Assembly: GCF_018403245.1 (NCBI RefSeq)
Contig: NZ_BOSH01000009.1
Coordinates: 165,254 to 229,253 of the forward strand
Direction of reading: 5' to 3'
Length of the DNA: 64,000 nt
Source of the DNA: Paenibacillus sp. J2TS4
Lineage (GTDB): Bacteria > Bacillota > Bacilli > Paenibacillales > NBRC-103111
Positions 9,107 through 17,100 of the stretch are shown here, piece after piece (position 1 is the stretch's first letter; each line of letters opens with the position of its first letter). The translations under genes were made by a program, and so were the position numbers. The notes under the pieces are model-generated. The model saw nothing but the letters and a program-made list of their open reading frames with translations, searched no databases and had not been told where the DNA came from.

Positions 9107-9148
9107 AAAAACCACCCCCTGCACTCTGAAGTGCAAGGGGTGGTTTTG
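9107..9148. terminator. Bidirectional terminator between acnA and the iclR-like gene
   Basis: AAAACCACCCC...TGCACT-CTGA-AGTGCA...GGGGTGGTTTT is a long stem with a 4-base loop, A-tract on the left and T-tract on the right. It sits between two converging genes and can serve both. Confidence 0.92.
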
Positions 9149-9174
9149 TTCGTGCTGCTTGCTTTTATTTATCT

Positions 9175-9918
9175 TTATTTGATCATCTTGCCCATCCGAT
9201 TCGCTGCTTCGACGATAATCGGGGCATCCTGCTTCATCTGCTCCATCGTCAATCGGTTGGCTGGGCCCGATACAGCCAGCGCCGCTACCAGCTTGTGAGA
9301 GCGGCTGAAGATGGGAGCCGCGATGGCGGCGGCCCCCTCCTCTCTCTCCTCCACGCTTGTCGCATAGCCAAGCTGCTGGACCTCCAGGATTTGTTCCAGA
9401 AACCGTTCCCGTTCCGGACCGTTGGGCCAATCCCTGGATTGCTTTAATTCATTGCGCGTCTCCCGATCGGCAAAAGCAACGAGAATCTTACTCGATGCGC
9501 CTACGTACAGAGGAAGCCTGGCTCCTACCTGGGCTACTCTGCGAATAGCTTGATTGCTCTGCACCGCCTGAATGCGGACCCGCTCAAAGCCGTCACGGAC
9601 ATAAAGGCTGACCGTCTCCCCTAACAAATCCCGTAATCTCTCCATCTCCGGCAGCAGCAGCACGGCCGGATCATCCGTCTGGGCCATTCCCGCAGCCAGC
9701 TCCCATATGCGCAGACCAAGCCGATATTTATCCGTACCGGCATGCCGAACCAGAAACCCTTTGCCTTCCAAGGAAGCGATCAAGCGGTGTACAGTACTTT
9801 TATGGAGACCTACTTTAGAAGAAATCTCCGTCAAGCTTAAATCGGAAGCATCTGTAAAGCACAATAAAATATCTACTGCCCGCTCTACCGCGCGGACCGT
9901 CAATTTATTATCTTCCAT
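9175..9918 (-). CDS. IclR-family transcriptional regulator
   Basis: 247 residues. An N-terminal winged HTH (about 8-70: SLTEISSKVGLHKSTVHRLI) is followed by the IclR effector-binding domain. That domain has RIQAVQSNQAIRRVAQVG, the LPLYVGASSKILVAF motif and the C-terminal GAAAIAAPIFSRSHKLVAAL. IclR proteins are dimers that bind palindromes and respond to small carbon metabolites. The ATG at 9918 was chosen because it begins the canonical domain and lies after the palindrome and promoter; the frame is open further upstream. It converges on acnA. A perfect palindrome lies in its own leader and a near-identical one in the acnA leader, so autoregulation and control of aconitase are likely. The ligand is unknown. 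Confidence 0.93.
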   Translation of the reverse strand: MEDNKLTVRAVERAVDILLCFTDASDLSLTEISSKVGLHKSTVHRLIASLEGKGFLVRHAGTDKYRLGLRIWELAAGMAQTDDPAVLLLPEMERLRDLLGETVSLYVRDGFERVRIQAVQSNQAIRRVAQVGARLPLYVGASSKILVAFADRETRNELKQSRDWPNGPERERFLEQILEVQQLGYATSVEEREEGAAAIAAPIFSRSHKLVAALAVSGPANRLTMEQMKQDAPIIVEAANRMGKMIK

Positions 9919-9935
9919 CGTTACACACCCTCTCA

Positions 9936-9956
9936 AAGTTTCACTTAATGAAACTT
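9936..9956 (-). promoter_or_regulatory. Palindromic operator in the iclR-like gene leader
   Basis: AAGTTTCA (9936-9943), CTTAA, TGAAACTT (9949-9956): perfect 8-base arms with a 5-base spacer, about 4 to 24 bases after the predicted start of transcription. The core TTTCACT..ATGAAAC recurs in the acnA leader with two differences. Confidence 0.75.
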
Positions 9957-9966
9957 GATTACACCT

Positions 9967-9995
9967 AGTATACCTGATCCCTAACCAAGCGTAAA
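9967..9995 (-). promoter_or_regulatory. Promoter of the iclR-like gene
   Basis: On the minus strand TTTACG (9995-9990), 17-base spacer, TATACT (9972-9967). The -10 box is identical to that of acnA and the -35 differs in one base, so both promoters share architecture as well as the palindrome. Confidence 0.65.
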
Positions 9996-10095
9996 GAAAC
10001 GTTTTGCTCTCAGGCATAGTTCCTTCATTGAGAGAATACATTGACAATAGCGTTCTTATCGAGAGCGGGCCCATTTTATGTAAGGAGGAATATGG

Positions 10096-11361
10096 ATGCT
10101 AAGGATCTATGGATCGCTTATGCCCTTGAGATTACTCGAAGAAATCCGCTTTTGGAAAATGCAGGAGAAAGAGCACACCGAAGTCATCCGAGCATTAGTC
10201 AGCAATCTGGAGCCGCAATATGTGAAGCTGCTCAAAGAATGGGAGCCTGTGTTTGAGAAGACGGAAATGACCGCCACTCAATGGATTGAGGCGTTGATTC
10301 GTTCCCCTGGCAGCTTGACACCCCATGCCCAAGCGCAGATTCAAAAATTGGTCCAGGAGTCGCTGCGGCAGTCCCGGTTATTCGTGAGCCAATTGCTGCA
10401 TATGCTCTATCACAGCCAGGCCATCGCCGGCAATCCGACTGCCCAAGTCGTCGTTCGCCACATTATTCGCGAATCGGAGTACTTCCTCGGTGTGCTGGAT
10501 GCCTATATGAGCGAACGCTTGCCGGTTCAGCCTCCTATAGTTCAGTTCCCTCCTACCGCGGCATTCCAGGGCTACCAGGCAGGAATGGCCTTCACAGACC
10601 CTACACCCCCTTCCCCTGCCAGCCAGAATCGGTCTGAAGAAGATAAAGTTCAATTACATTGGGTAAGAGAGGCAGACCCCTCTTTGACAGCGGCGGGTGA
10701 AGGAAGCTGGTCACAGATGATCCCCGACCTGAAGCCGGTTCCAATCGGGGGGCACGTGCTTCCTCCGCTTCCCTACAGCTACGATGCCCTAGAACCCCAT
10801 ATCGATGCCGAAACGATGAAGCTCCACCATGATATCCATCACAAAAGCTACGTGGATGGCCTGAACACGGCTGAGAAAAATATGGCTAAAGCTAGACAAA
10901 CCGGCGATTTTTCACTGATCAAGCATTGGGAGAGAGAGGCGGCTTTTAACGGAGCCGGGCACTATTTGCATACGATCTTCTGGAACGTTATGACTCCTAA
11001 AGGAGGCGGCAAACCTACCGGACCCATCGCTCAACAGATCAACAAAGACTTCGGAAGTTTCGCTAACTTCAAAAAGCATTTTTCAGAAGCAGCCGGGAAA
11101 GTCGAGGGCGGGGGCTGGGCTATCCTCGTCTGGAGTCCAAGAAGCCATCGTCTCGAAATTCTGCAGGCCGAGAAGCACCAGAACCTTTCCCAATGGGATA
11201 TAGTTCCCCTTCTCGTATTGGATGTCTGGGAGCACGCCTATTATTTGAAATATAAAACCGAACGGCCCAAATATGTCGACGCCTGGTGGAATGTCGTCAA
11301 CTGGAACCATGTGAACGAGCGATTCGAGCAGGCCCGGAAGCTGCGTTGGCATCCATACTAA
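10096..11361 (+). CDS. DUF2935 - Fe/Mn superoxide dismutase fusion
   Basis: 421 residues. Residues 1-150 match DUF2935, a ferritin-like helical domain, with candidate metal ligands in LEEIRFWKMQEKEHTEVI and in HIIRESEYFLGVLDAY. Residues 150-219 are a Pro/Ser-rich linker. Residues 220-421 are a full Fe/Mn SOD: LPPLPYSYDALEPHID, MKLHHDIHHKSYVDGL with the first His, GHYLHTIFWNVM with the second, and LDVWEHAYYLKYK with the Asp and His ligands. It should dismutate superoxide. SodF-type SODs of Bacillus also have N-terminal extensions. Start ATG at 10096 is preceded by AAGGAGGAATATGG. It is transcribed alone. The role of the N-terminal domain (metal loading, or membrane or spore location) is unknown. 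Confidence 0.9.
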   Translation: MLRIYGSLMPLRLLEEIRFWKMQEKEHTEVIRALVSNLEPQYVKLLKEWEPVFEKTEMTATQWIEALIRSPGSLTPHAQAQIQKLVQESLRQSRLFVSQLLHMLYHSQAIAGNPTAQVVVRHIIRESEYFLGVLDAYMSERLPVQPPIVQFPPTAAFQGYQAGMAFTDPTPPSPASQNRSEEDKVQLHWVREADPSLTAAGEGSWSQMIPDLKPVPIGGHVLPPLPYSYDALEPHIDAETMKLHHDIHHKSYVDGLNTAEKNMAKARQTGDFSLIKHWEREAAFNGAGHYLHTIFWNVMTPKGGGKPTGPIAQQINKDFGSFANFKKHFSEAAGKVEGGGWAILVWSPRSHRLEILQAEKHQNLSQWDIVPLLVLDVWEHAYYLKYKTERPKYVDAWWNVVNWNHVNERFEQARKLRWHPY

Positions 11362-11447
11362 TTGCCAGTCCAATAATATAGGTGTCACTGAAGAATGCTG
11401 TTTAATAGGTCATGGAGTGGAGGAAGAAAGGTGTCTCCTATAATCAA

Positions 11448-11478
11448 CAAGGCGCCTACCGCAGAGGGAGGCGCCTTG
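11448..11478. terminator. Hairpin between the SOD fusion gene and folE
   Basis: CAAGGCGCCT (11448-11457) pairs with AGGCGCCTTG (11469-11478). It lies between converging genes. The T-tracts are weak in both directions (TTGTTGATTATA on the minus side), so efficiency is uncertain. Confidence 0.6.
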
Positions 11479-11504
11479 CCATTAGCGAGCGTATGGACGT
11501 CCGC

Positions 11505-12098
11505 TTAATATTGTTTTAACAAAGATAGAAATTCTGCCCGCAGAGCGGAATCCGTCTGGAAGACTCCTCTGATTCCCGAGGTGACCGTCTTGCTTTCCGG
11601 CTTCTTGACCCCACGGGAGCACATGCACAAGTGCTGTCCTTCCACGACGACCATCGTTCCATGAGGCTCCAGCACTTCTTCAATAATGTCTGCAATATCG
11701 GCCGTAATTCTTTCTTGCAGCTGCAGCCTTCTCGATACCGCATCCACCAGCCTGGCCAGCTTGCTTAGTCCAGCTACCTTGCCGCTTGGAATATAGCCGA
11801 TATGGACTTTGCCAAAAAAAGGAGCCATATGGTGCTCACAAGTACTGTAATACACGATATCTTTCACGATAACCAATTCTTCGTGCTTCTCATCGAACGT
11901 GACGTCTAGAATATCGCGCAGGTTGGCATGATATCCGGAGAAAATCTCCTCATACATTCGGGTCACTCGGTCGGGGGTTTCCAGCAGGCCTTCCCGGCGG
12001 GGGTCTTCCCCGATCAGACGAAGTATTTCACGGACGTGGCCTTCGATTTCTTCTCGGTTATCAACGACTGTCTCGTTCCTGTATTCCTGAAAAGCCAT
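11505..12098 (-). CDS. folE: GTP cyclohydrolase I
   Basis: 197 residues. It converts GTP to dihydroneopterin triphosphate, the first step of folate synthesis and also the source of queuosine precursors. Zinc ligands are seen in YSTCEHHMAPFFGKVHIGY and in GQHLCMCSRGVKK. The substrate site includes GKVAGLSKLARLVDAVSRRL. The ATG at 12098 is preferred over the one at 12113 because GGAGG lies about 8 bases before it. The gene is alone on its strand, not in a fol operon, but is about 0.9 kb from queG, which acts in queuosine synthesis. Confidence 0.96.
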   Translation of the reverse strand: MAFQEYRNETVVDNREEIEGHVREILRLIGEDPRREGLLETPDRVTRMYEEIFSGYHANLRDILDVTFDEKHEELVIVKDIVYYSTCEHHMAPFFGKVHIGYIPSGKVAGLSKLARLVDAVSRRLQLQERITADIADIIEEVLEPHGTMVVVEGQHLCMCSRGVKKPESKTVTSGIRGVFQTDSALRAEFLSLLKQY

Positions 12099-12200
12099 TT
12101 GCATATCCTCCATTTACCCGACCACAAGATTATCGTAAGCTGGATCATAGGTTGAATCGTAAGCTGAAGCTATTCACGTTCTTTTGGTCGATTTCTCGGT

Positions 12201-12407
12201 TTATTTAAACTTCTGTTTTTTCATCATCTGCTGTACTTTATTCATCTGCTGCTTGTTCATGTTGTAGCCCATCTGCTTAGCCATCTTTTGCAGCATTTCC
12301 GGGTTGCTTTGCATTTTCTCAATCTGCTTTCGCAAATAAAAGACCCCGGCAAAGAACCCGATCGCAATTCCGGCGATAAGGGTCAAAATCGGAATAACAT
12401 AATTCAT
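12201..12407 (-). CDS. UPF0154 (YneF-like) small membrane protein
   Basis: 68 residues. One N-terminal membrane helix (about 3-25, IPILTLIAGIAIGFFAGVFY) is followed by a basic, Met/Gln-rich cytoplasmic tail with NPEMLQKMAKQMGYNMNKQQ. This is the standard form of UPF0154/YneF in Firmicutes. Its function is not established. A ribosome-binding GAGGTGTCACATC lies before the ATG at 12407. Confidence 0.92.
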   Translation of the reverse strand: MNYVIPILTLIAGIAIGFFAGVFYLRKQIEKMQSNPEMLQKMAKQMGYNMNKQQMNKVQQMMKKQKFK

Positions 12408-12488
12408 GATGTGACACCTCTGACTTATAGTTTCTTTTTTGTCCTAACCTGATTAATGATAGCACGTCCGGACCTCTGTGACAAACGA

Positions 12489-13001
12489 TTATCCTCTCCA
12501 GCCTTCCAATTCCAGAAGAAACCTCTTGGTAGGCAAACCTCCGCCATAACCAACCAGTTCTCCATTAGCCCCAATCACTCGGTGACAAGGAACAACGATC
12601 GGTAACGGATTGTTATGATTCGCTCCCCCAACCGCCCTGACCGCCTTGGGAGAGCCGATTGCCTGACTGATTTGCAGGTAGGAGCGGCTTTCCCCGAATG
12701 GGATTTGTCGCAAAGCATTCCACACCCGCTGCTGGAACGAAGTTCCCCGCATATCCAATGGCAGAGTGAAGGCCATTCGACTGCCTGCAAAATATTGCTC
12801 TAATTGATTTACAGCCTCTCGCAGGACAAGCTTGTCGGGAAAGACCGTATCTGCATAAAGCTTAGATTTGCACCATTTATGCAAAGATTCCTTCACCTCG
12901 GCATATGAGCCAAAATCAATTCTGCACAGCCCTTGCTCTGATGCACATAGCACCAAGGGCCCGATCGGAGATTCCATTTCATCATAGAAGGCCTGTGGCA
13001 T
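12489..13001 (-). CDS. ogt: Methylated-DNA--protein-cysteine methyltransferase
   Basis: 170 residues. The acceptor Cys is in the conserved IVVPCHRVIGANGELVGYGG motif, preceded by the HTH-like FQQRVWNALRQIPFGESRSY and the AVGGANHNNPLP loop. It removes methyl from O6-methylguanine in DNA in a suicidal reaction. No Ada transcription domain is present, so it is the constitutive Ogt type. Start ATG at 13001 follows AAGGAGAG. Its start lies 16 bases after the queG stop, so the two genes are likely cotranscribed. Confidence 0.95.
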   Translation of the reverse strand: MPQAFYDEMESPIGPLVLCASEQGLCRIDFGSYAEVKESLHKWCKSKLYADTVFPDKLVLREAVNQLEQYFAGSRMAFTLPLDMRGTSFQQRVWNALRQIPFGESRSYLQISQAIGSPKAVRAVGGANHNNPLPIVVPCHRVIGANGELVGYGGGLPTKRFLLELEGWRG

Positions 13002-13017
13002 CGGCGTTCTCTCCTTT

Positions 13018-14190
13018 CTATGTTGAATTGTCCGCTTTTTTCTCCAACGCTTTTTTCAGTTCCTGAACAACCGGCAGTTCCGCTTCCTTATCCAGAGCTT
13101 GACGCAAAGCCTCTTCCGCTTCCCGCCCCGGGATTCTCCCAAGCGACCAGGCCGCAGTGGCCCGGATTTCCGGACGCGGATCATCCCGCAGCAGTCCTGT
13201 CAATAAAGGAACGGCCGTCTGGTCCTTGAAATGCCCCAGCGCGATGACGGCATTCCTTTGAATGGGCTTTTTTCCTCTCCACGAAGCCGCGCTCTGGCCA
13301 TACTTCTCCTTGAATTCCCTATTGCTCATCGTCAACAGAGGCTTCAGTAATGGCTTCACAAGCTCCGGGTCCGGCTGCAATTCGGGCTGATGAGTCCAAT
13401 TCAGTCCTTTATTTTTGGGACAGACGATCTGGCACGTATCGCATCCGTATAGCCGGTTTCCGATTTTCTCCTTGAACTCGTCCTCGACATATCCTTTCGT
13501 TTGGGTAATGAAGGAGATGCAGCGACTGGAACTCAATTGACCGGGGCCGACCAGCGCCCCGGTAGGGCAGGTATCGATACATAGGGTGCAGTCTCCGCAA
13601 TCTTCCGTAATGGGAGTATCCGGTGGAAAAGGAAGATTAGTGACCATCTCCCCCAAATATACCCATGACCCCCATTCGGGTGTAATGATCGCGCAATTTT
13701 TACCGCTCCAGCCGATTCCCGCACGCTGCGACACGGCCCGATCCACGAGAGCCCCCGTATCGACCATGCTCATCATCCGCGCACCTTCCACCCGCTCGTC
13801 AATGAAGGCTTCCAATCTCGCCAATCGCTCTCTCAGAACATGATGATAATCCGTCCCCCAAGCGGATCGGGAGATCATTCCGCGATACGCACCCGGCTCT
13901 GATCTCGGCGGATCCTTTAGTTTGGAAGGATAAGCGATCGCTATAGCGATAATGGAGTGCGGCTCGTCCAAGCTCTGGTCCGGGTAGACCCTCTTATCGA
14001 TATCCGGCTCTTCAAATCCGGACTCATATCCTTTTTTGCGGTGCTCCAGCAAAATCTGTTTCAGCTCCAGGAACGGGTCCGCTGTTGTAAAGCCAATTTT
14101 GTCGATCCCGAGGGAAGGAGCCGCTCTTACGATTTCCTCCTTCAGCCTGCGCCAATCCTCTCTCCCCGCTTCTTCTATTCGGAGCTTCAT
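13018..14190 (-). CDS. queG: Epoxyqueuosine reductase with HEAT-like C-terminus
   Basis: 390 residues. QueG reduces epoxyqueuosine to queuosine in tRNA, the last step of Q synthesis, using cobalamin and two [4Fe-4S] clusters. Cluster cysteines are seen in CGDCTLCIDTCPTGAL, SSRCISFITQTKGY and YGCDTCQIVCPKNK. The last 80-90 residues hold HEAT/PBS-like repeats (AVPLLTGLLRDDPRPEIRAT and AAWSLGRIPGREAEEALRQA), the extension usual in Firmicutes. Its start is 34 bases after the signal peptidase stop on the same strand, with ogt after it. Confidence 0.95.
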   Translation of the reverse strand: MKLRIEEAGREDWRRLKEEIVRAAPSLGIDKIGFTTADPFLELKQILLEHRKKGYESGFEEPDIDKRVYPDQSLDEPHSIIAIAIAYPSKLKDPPRSEPGAYRGMISRSAWGTDYHHVLRERLARLEAFIDERVEGARMMSMVDTGALVDRAVSQRAGIGWSGKNCAIITPEWGSWVYLGEMVTNLPFPPDTPITEDCGDCTLCIDTCPTGALVGPGQLSSSRCISFITQTKGYVEDEFKEKIGNRLYGCDTCQIVCPKNKGLNWTHQPELQPDPELVKPLLKPLLTMSNREFKEKYGQSAASWRGKKPIQRNAVIALGHFKDQTAVPLLTGLLRDDPRPEIRATAAWSLGRIPGREAEEALRQALDKEAELPVVQELKKALEKKADNST

Positions 14191-14224
14191 TCCTGCATCA
14201 CCTCTTTAGCTTAAGTGCCCCGCC

Positions 14225-14818
14225 TCATACTCCGCCGAACTTATTAAGCGGCCAGATGATCCATTCGGCTCTTCCGACGATGGATGATTTCGCTATCTCC
14301 CCAAAGATCCGGCTGTCCCGGCTGGCATTCCGCTTGCGATTATCCCCTAACACGAACACGTGATTATCTTCCACCGTATAAGGTCCGAAATCCCCATCCT
14401 CTATAGCGGTTTTTGTATATTTCTCTTCCACTGGCTGTCCGTTAACATAAAGCTCTCCCGCTCGAATTTCTACCTGATCCCCAGCGACCGCCACTACCCG
14501 CTTAACAAGATATTCGGTTCGTCCGTTTTGGGGATCCGGATCTTTAAATATGACTACATCCCCGATCTGCGGCGCTTGAAATCGGTACAGAATCCGGTTA
14601 ACAAGCAGCCTTTCCCCGTTCTCCAGAGTCGGTTCCATGGAGTAGCCATCCACCATCGATTGGGAAAAAATAAACTGATTAACAATAACGACCACCAATA
14701 ACGCAAAGGAGATGGATTTAACCCAGTCCCACAATTCCGCCGTAAAGCTGCCGTTGGTTAGACCTTCCGCCTTCTTGTTGCCGGCAGCGCTTCTTTTTTC
14801 TTCGAGGGCTTGGTTCAT
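14225..14818 (-). CDS. lepB: Signal peptidase I
   Basis: 197 residues. One membrane helix (SISFALLVVVIVNQFIFSQ) anchors an extracytoplasmic serine protease that cuts Sec and Tat signal peptides. The catalytic Ser is in MVDGYSMEPTLENGERLLVN and the catalytic Lys in EYLVKRVVAVAGDQVEI. The C-terminal box is LGDNRKRNASRDSRIFGEI. ATG at 14818 was chosen because GGAGG lies 8 bases upstream and it overlaps the stop of the preceding gene by four bases (ATGA), a sign of translational coupling. Length fits SipS-type enzymes. Confidence 0.95.
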   Translation of the reverse strand: MNQALEEKRSAAGNKKAEGLTNGSFTAELWDWVKSISFALLVVVIVNQFIFSQSMVDGYSMEPTLENGERLLVNRILYRFQAPQIGDVVIFKDPDPQNGRTEYLVKRVVAVAGDQVEIRAGELYVNGQPVEEKYTKTAIEDGDFGPYTVEDNHVFVLGDNRKRNASRDSRIFGEIAKSSIVGRAEWIIWPLNKFGGV

Positions 14819-15369
14819 GAATGTTCCTCCGATTTTCTCTCTTTCCACATTTGATAACAATAGAGAGCCAAATCCGCTTGAAAAGGCGGCCTGCGTTCTG
14901 AGATGCAGTCCATGAGTTGTCGCAGCCCTTGATCTACATTATATTGCACGCTAAGCGGATAACGATACCTCAGCTTATTCCGTTCATACTCCTCTTCATC
15001 CTCCACCCGGATAGTTCCGTTTTCAGCGACGACGACATCCAGATCGTAATCGATATAAGTGAGATGCCTGCCGGAGCCTTGTGGCGGAGAAGCTAAGTTG
15101 CAATAATAGCTTACACCAGATGCTCCGATCAATGCGATTATATTATACCATCGGTCCGGCCAGAAAAATGCAACACCTGGAATCGACGTGAACCACCGAC
15201 TTCCGTCCGATTCAATCACCTTCGTACGATCGTTGATCAGCACAAGGGTTTGCTCTCCCATTCCATCGGGGGGCAAGCATGAGTTCGGAAGAAGCCAGTT
15301 TGTTGTCCATTTCCGATGCAGCCGGCCGTCATGTTTGATACTGCGAATAACATATTGGGATTTATTCAT
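14815..15369 (-). CDS. DUF402-domain protein
   Basis: 184 residues. It has the DUF402/FomD-like fold of Firmicute nucleoside tri/diphosphate phosphatases such as NtdP: GQTLVLINDRTKVIE-like start, FFWPDRWYNIIALIG, YYCNLASPP and the acidic metal site YIDYDLDVVVAENG plus VEDEEEYERN. Activity on nucleotides is possible but inferred only from the family. Its stop overlaps the signal peptidase start by four bases, so the two are cotranscribed. Confidence 0.85.
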   Translation of the reverse strand: MNKSQYVIRSIKHDGRLHRKWTTNWLLPNSCLPPDGMGEQTLVLINDRTKVIESDGSRWFTSIPGVAFFWPDRWYNIIALIGASGVSYYCNLASPPQGSGRHLTYIDYDLDVVVAENGTIRVEDEEEYERNKLRYRYPLSVQYNVDQGLRQLMDCISERRPPFQADLALYCYQMWKERKSEEHS

Positions 15370-15526
15370 AAGCCCCGGCCCTTCTATAAGCTTTGGGTAT
15401 GAAATAGGGGGTGTTCTTTATGCCAGCCCAAATATCTTTGGGATACGCTGCACAAATTTACTTTCACTTTAACATACTATGATCTCTTGCGCTTACGTAA
15501 TCTGAATGATTTTTATGGAATAATAA

Positions 15527-15567
15527 AGAAGCATATCTTCCGGCCAATATGGCTCCAAAAGATATGC
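15527..15567 (-). terminator. Terminator of the GNAT gene
   Basis: GCATATCTT (15531-15539) pairs with AAGATATGC (15559-15567), with inner GGCC/GGC pairing. On the minus strand the stem is followed by TTCTTTATTATT. It lies 45 bases after the GNAT stop. Confidence 0.75.
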
Positions 15568-15611
15568 CTCATACAAGAATCCTTCCACCCTGTTTAATAA
15601 TGACAGGAGTA

Positions 15612-16034
15612 CTAACCGTTAACGATCCGCAGCGGCTTGAGCGGCTTAAGAAAATCGCTCGCGCTGTATCCGAGTGCTTTATACAAAGGAAGCACTGGCT
15701 CGTTGTGCGCATCCAACGAAACAACAATACGGCTAACCTTACGATAAATAAACCGTTCTTTCAGCCCATTAATCAGAGCCTTGCCTACCCCTTTGCCCCG
15801 ATGATCGGGATGGACGGCAATTCGGTAATAATATCCCTTGTTATCGTCTATTGTTCCGATGATGAGTCCAACAATCTCTTCCTCAACCGAAGCAACTAGA
15901 ACCAACTTGCTATCCAAAGACAACTGTCGGCTAAACGCTTGCCTTGTCTCTTCACAGCATTCCTCAGACAAAACTTCTTGTAAAAGTTGGGTTACCGGAT
16001 AATAATCCGATAAATGAAAGGAACGTACGATCAT
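15612..16034 (-). CDS. GNAT-family N-acetyltransferase
   Basis: 140 residues. The acetyl-CoA-binding motif A is RIAVHPDHRGKGVGKALING, followed by VVSLDAHNEPVLPLYKALGY (motif B). This is the typical single-domain GNAT form. The substrate (amino acid, polyamine, antibiotic or protein N-terminus) cannot be read from the sequence. It stands alone, divergent from sodA across a 450-base spacer. Confidence 0.9.
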   Translation of the reverse strand: MIVRSFHLSDYYPVTQLLQEVLSEECCEETRQAFSRQLSLDSKLVLVASVEEEIVGLIIGTIDDNKGYYYRIAVHPDHRGKGVGKALINGLKERFIYRKVSRIVVSLDAHNEPVLPLYKALGYSASDFLKPLKPLRIVNG

Positions 16035-16169
16035 GACTGTCTCCCCCGCAGCATGGATTAGTAGTCTGTTACCGGACTCTTGTTAAAGCTTGTAATACTA
16101 TTTTACTACAAAAATCGTCAAAATCCTTCAAATTGTTGAAAAAAATTAATAAAAATTTCAGATTTCTCT

Positions 16170-16197
16170 TGAAACCGCTTTAATTTAAGCGTTTTCA
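16170..16197. promoter_or_regulatory. Near-palindrome with two cre-like sites
   Basis: TGAAACCGCTTTAA (16170-16183) and TTTAAGCGTTTTCA (16184-16197) each match the CcpA cre consensus TGWAANCGNTNWCA at 13 of 14 positions and together form a 26-base near-palindrome. It lies about 140 bases before the GNAT start and about 240 bases before the sodA transcription start. Either gene could be the target. Confidence 0.45.
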
Positions 16198-16199
16198 TT

Positions 16200-16241
16200 G
16201 TAGTTGTATTTTTATATATAGTAGTTGTATTTATATATATA
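16200..16241. repeat. 21-base tandem duplication
   Basis: GTAGTTGTATTTTTATATAT+A (16200-16220) is repeated directly at 16221-16241 with one change. AT-rich; no known function. Confidence 0.7.
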
Positions 16242-16403
16242 TGTACGATAAAAATCAATTTTAAGAATAATAAAATGAATTACGTCTATCCTAAATAAAT
16301 GAAGTTATAATTCATCACATTTATGTGAAGTATTCTACAGATTCATCTATCGTAATTCATCTAATTCATTCACTTTGAGCTGGCAAAATCGTTTTTATTA
16401 CTT

Positions 16404-16432
16404 TTGATACATAAATGTTGATTTATTATATT
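16404..16432 (+). promoter_or_regulatory. Sigma-A-type promoter of sodA
   Basis: TTGATA (16404-16409), 17-base spacer, TATATT (16427-16432). Predicted transcription start near 16439, leader about 47 bases, with AGGAGG at 16473-16478 before the GTG start. Confidence 0.65.
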
Positions 16433-16485
16433 AAATAATGGATAATAAATAAGGAGTACGAATTACATAATTAGGAGGTTATACT

Positions 16486-17100
16486 GTGGCACATCAATTA
16501 CCTGCATTACCTTATCCGAATAACGCTCTGGAGCCGCATATCGACGAGCAGACTATGATGATTCACCATGACCGCCATCACAACACCTATGTTACCAACC
16601 TGAACGCAGCTCTGGAAAGCGCTCCTGAACTGCAAAGCAAGAGCATTGAAGACCTGATTTCCGATCTTGACAGCGTACCGGAATCGATCCGTACAGCCGT
16701 TCGCAATAATGGAGGTGGGCACGCTAACCACTCTCTGTTCTGGACTACGATTGGCCCTAACGGCGGAGGACAGCCTAGCGGAGCTTTGGCAGATGCCATC
16801 AATAATGAGTTGGGCGGCTTTGACAAGTTCAAGGAGGATTTCGCCAAAGCGGCTACCACTCGCTTCGGAAGCGGCTGGGCTTGGCTGTCCGTTGACAAGT
16901 ACGGCAAGCTGGAAGTAAGCAGCACGGCCAATCAGGACAATCCGCTGATGGAAGGCAAAACTCCGATCCTCGGCTTGGACGTATGGGAGCATGCGTATTA
17001 TTTGAAATACCAAAACAAACGCCCCGATTACATCGCTGCCTTCTGGAACGTTGTTAATTGGGATGAAGTAGGCAAGCTTTACGAAGCGGCCAAGAAATAA
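16486..17100 (+). CDS. sodA: Superoxide dismutase, Mn/Fe type
   Basis: 204 residues. The metal ligands are visible in MMIHHDRHHNTYVTNLNAAL, NNGGGHANHSLFW and LDVWEHAYYLKYQNKRPDYI. The GGGQPSGALADAI and LSVDKYGKLEVSSTANQD parts are typical of bacillal SodA, which is usually Mn-loaded. It removes superoxide in the cytoplasm and can also protect developing spores. The start is GTG at 16486, with a strong AGGAGG eight bases before it. It is transcribed alone and ends at a clear hairpin. It is a second SOD within 6 kb of the DUF2935-SOD fusion. Confidence 0.98.
   Translation: MAHQLPALPYPNNALEPHIDEQTMMIHHDRHHNTYVTNLNAALESAPELQSKSIEDLISDLDSVPESIRTAVRNNGGGHANHSLFWTTIGPNGGGQPSGALADAINNELGGFDKFKEDFAKAATTRFGSGWAWLSVDKYGKLEVSSTANQDNPLMEGKTPILGLDVWEHAYYLKYQNKRPDYIAAFWNVVNWDEVGKLYEAAKK

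Larger units (their letters stand above)
16035..16485. other. AT-rich divergent spacer, GNAT / sodA
   Basis: 450 bases with no gene. It holds a near-palindrome containing two cre-like sites (16170-16197), a 21-base tandem duplication (16200-16241) and the sodA promoter (16404-16432), listed separately. Confidence 0.6.
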
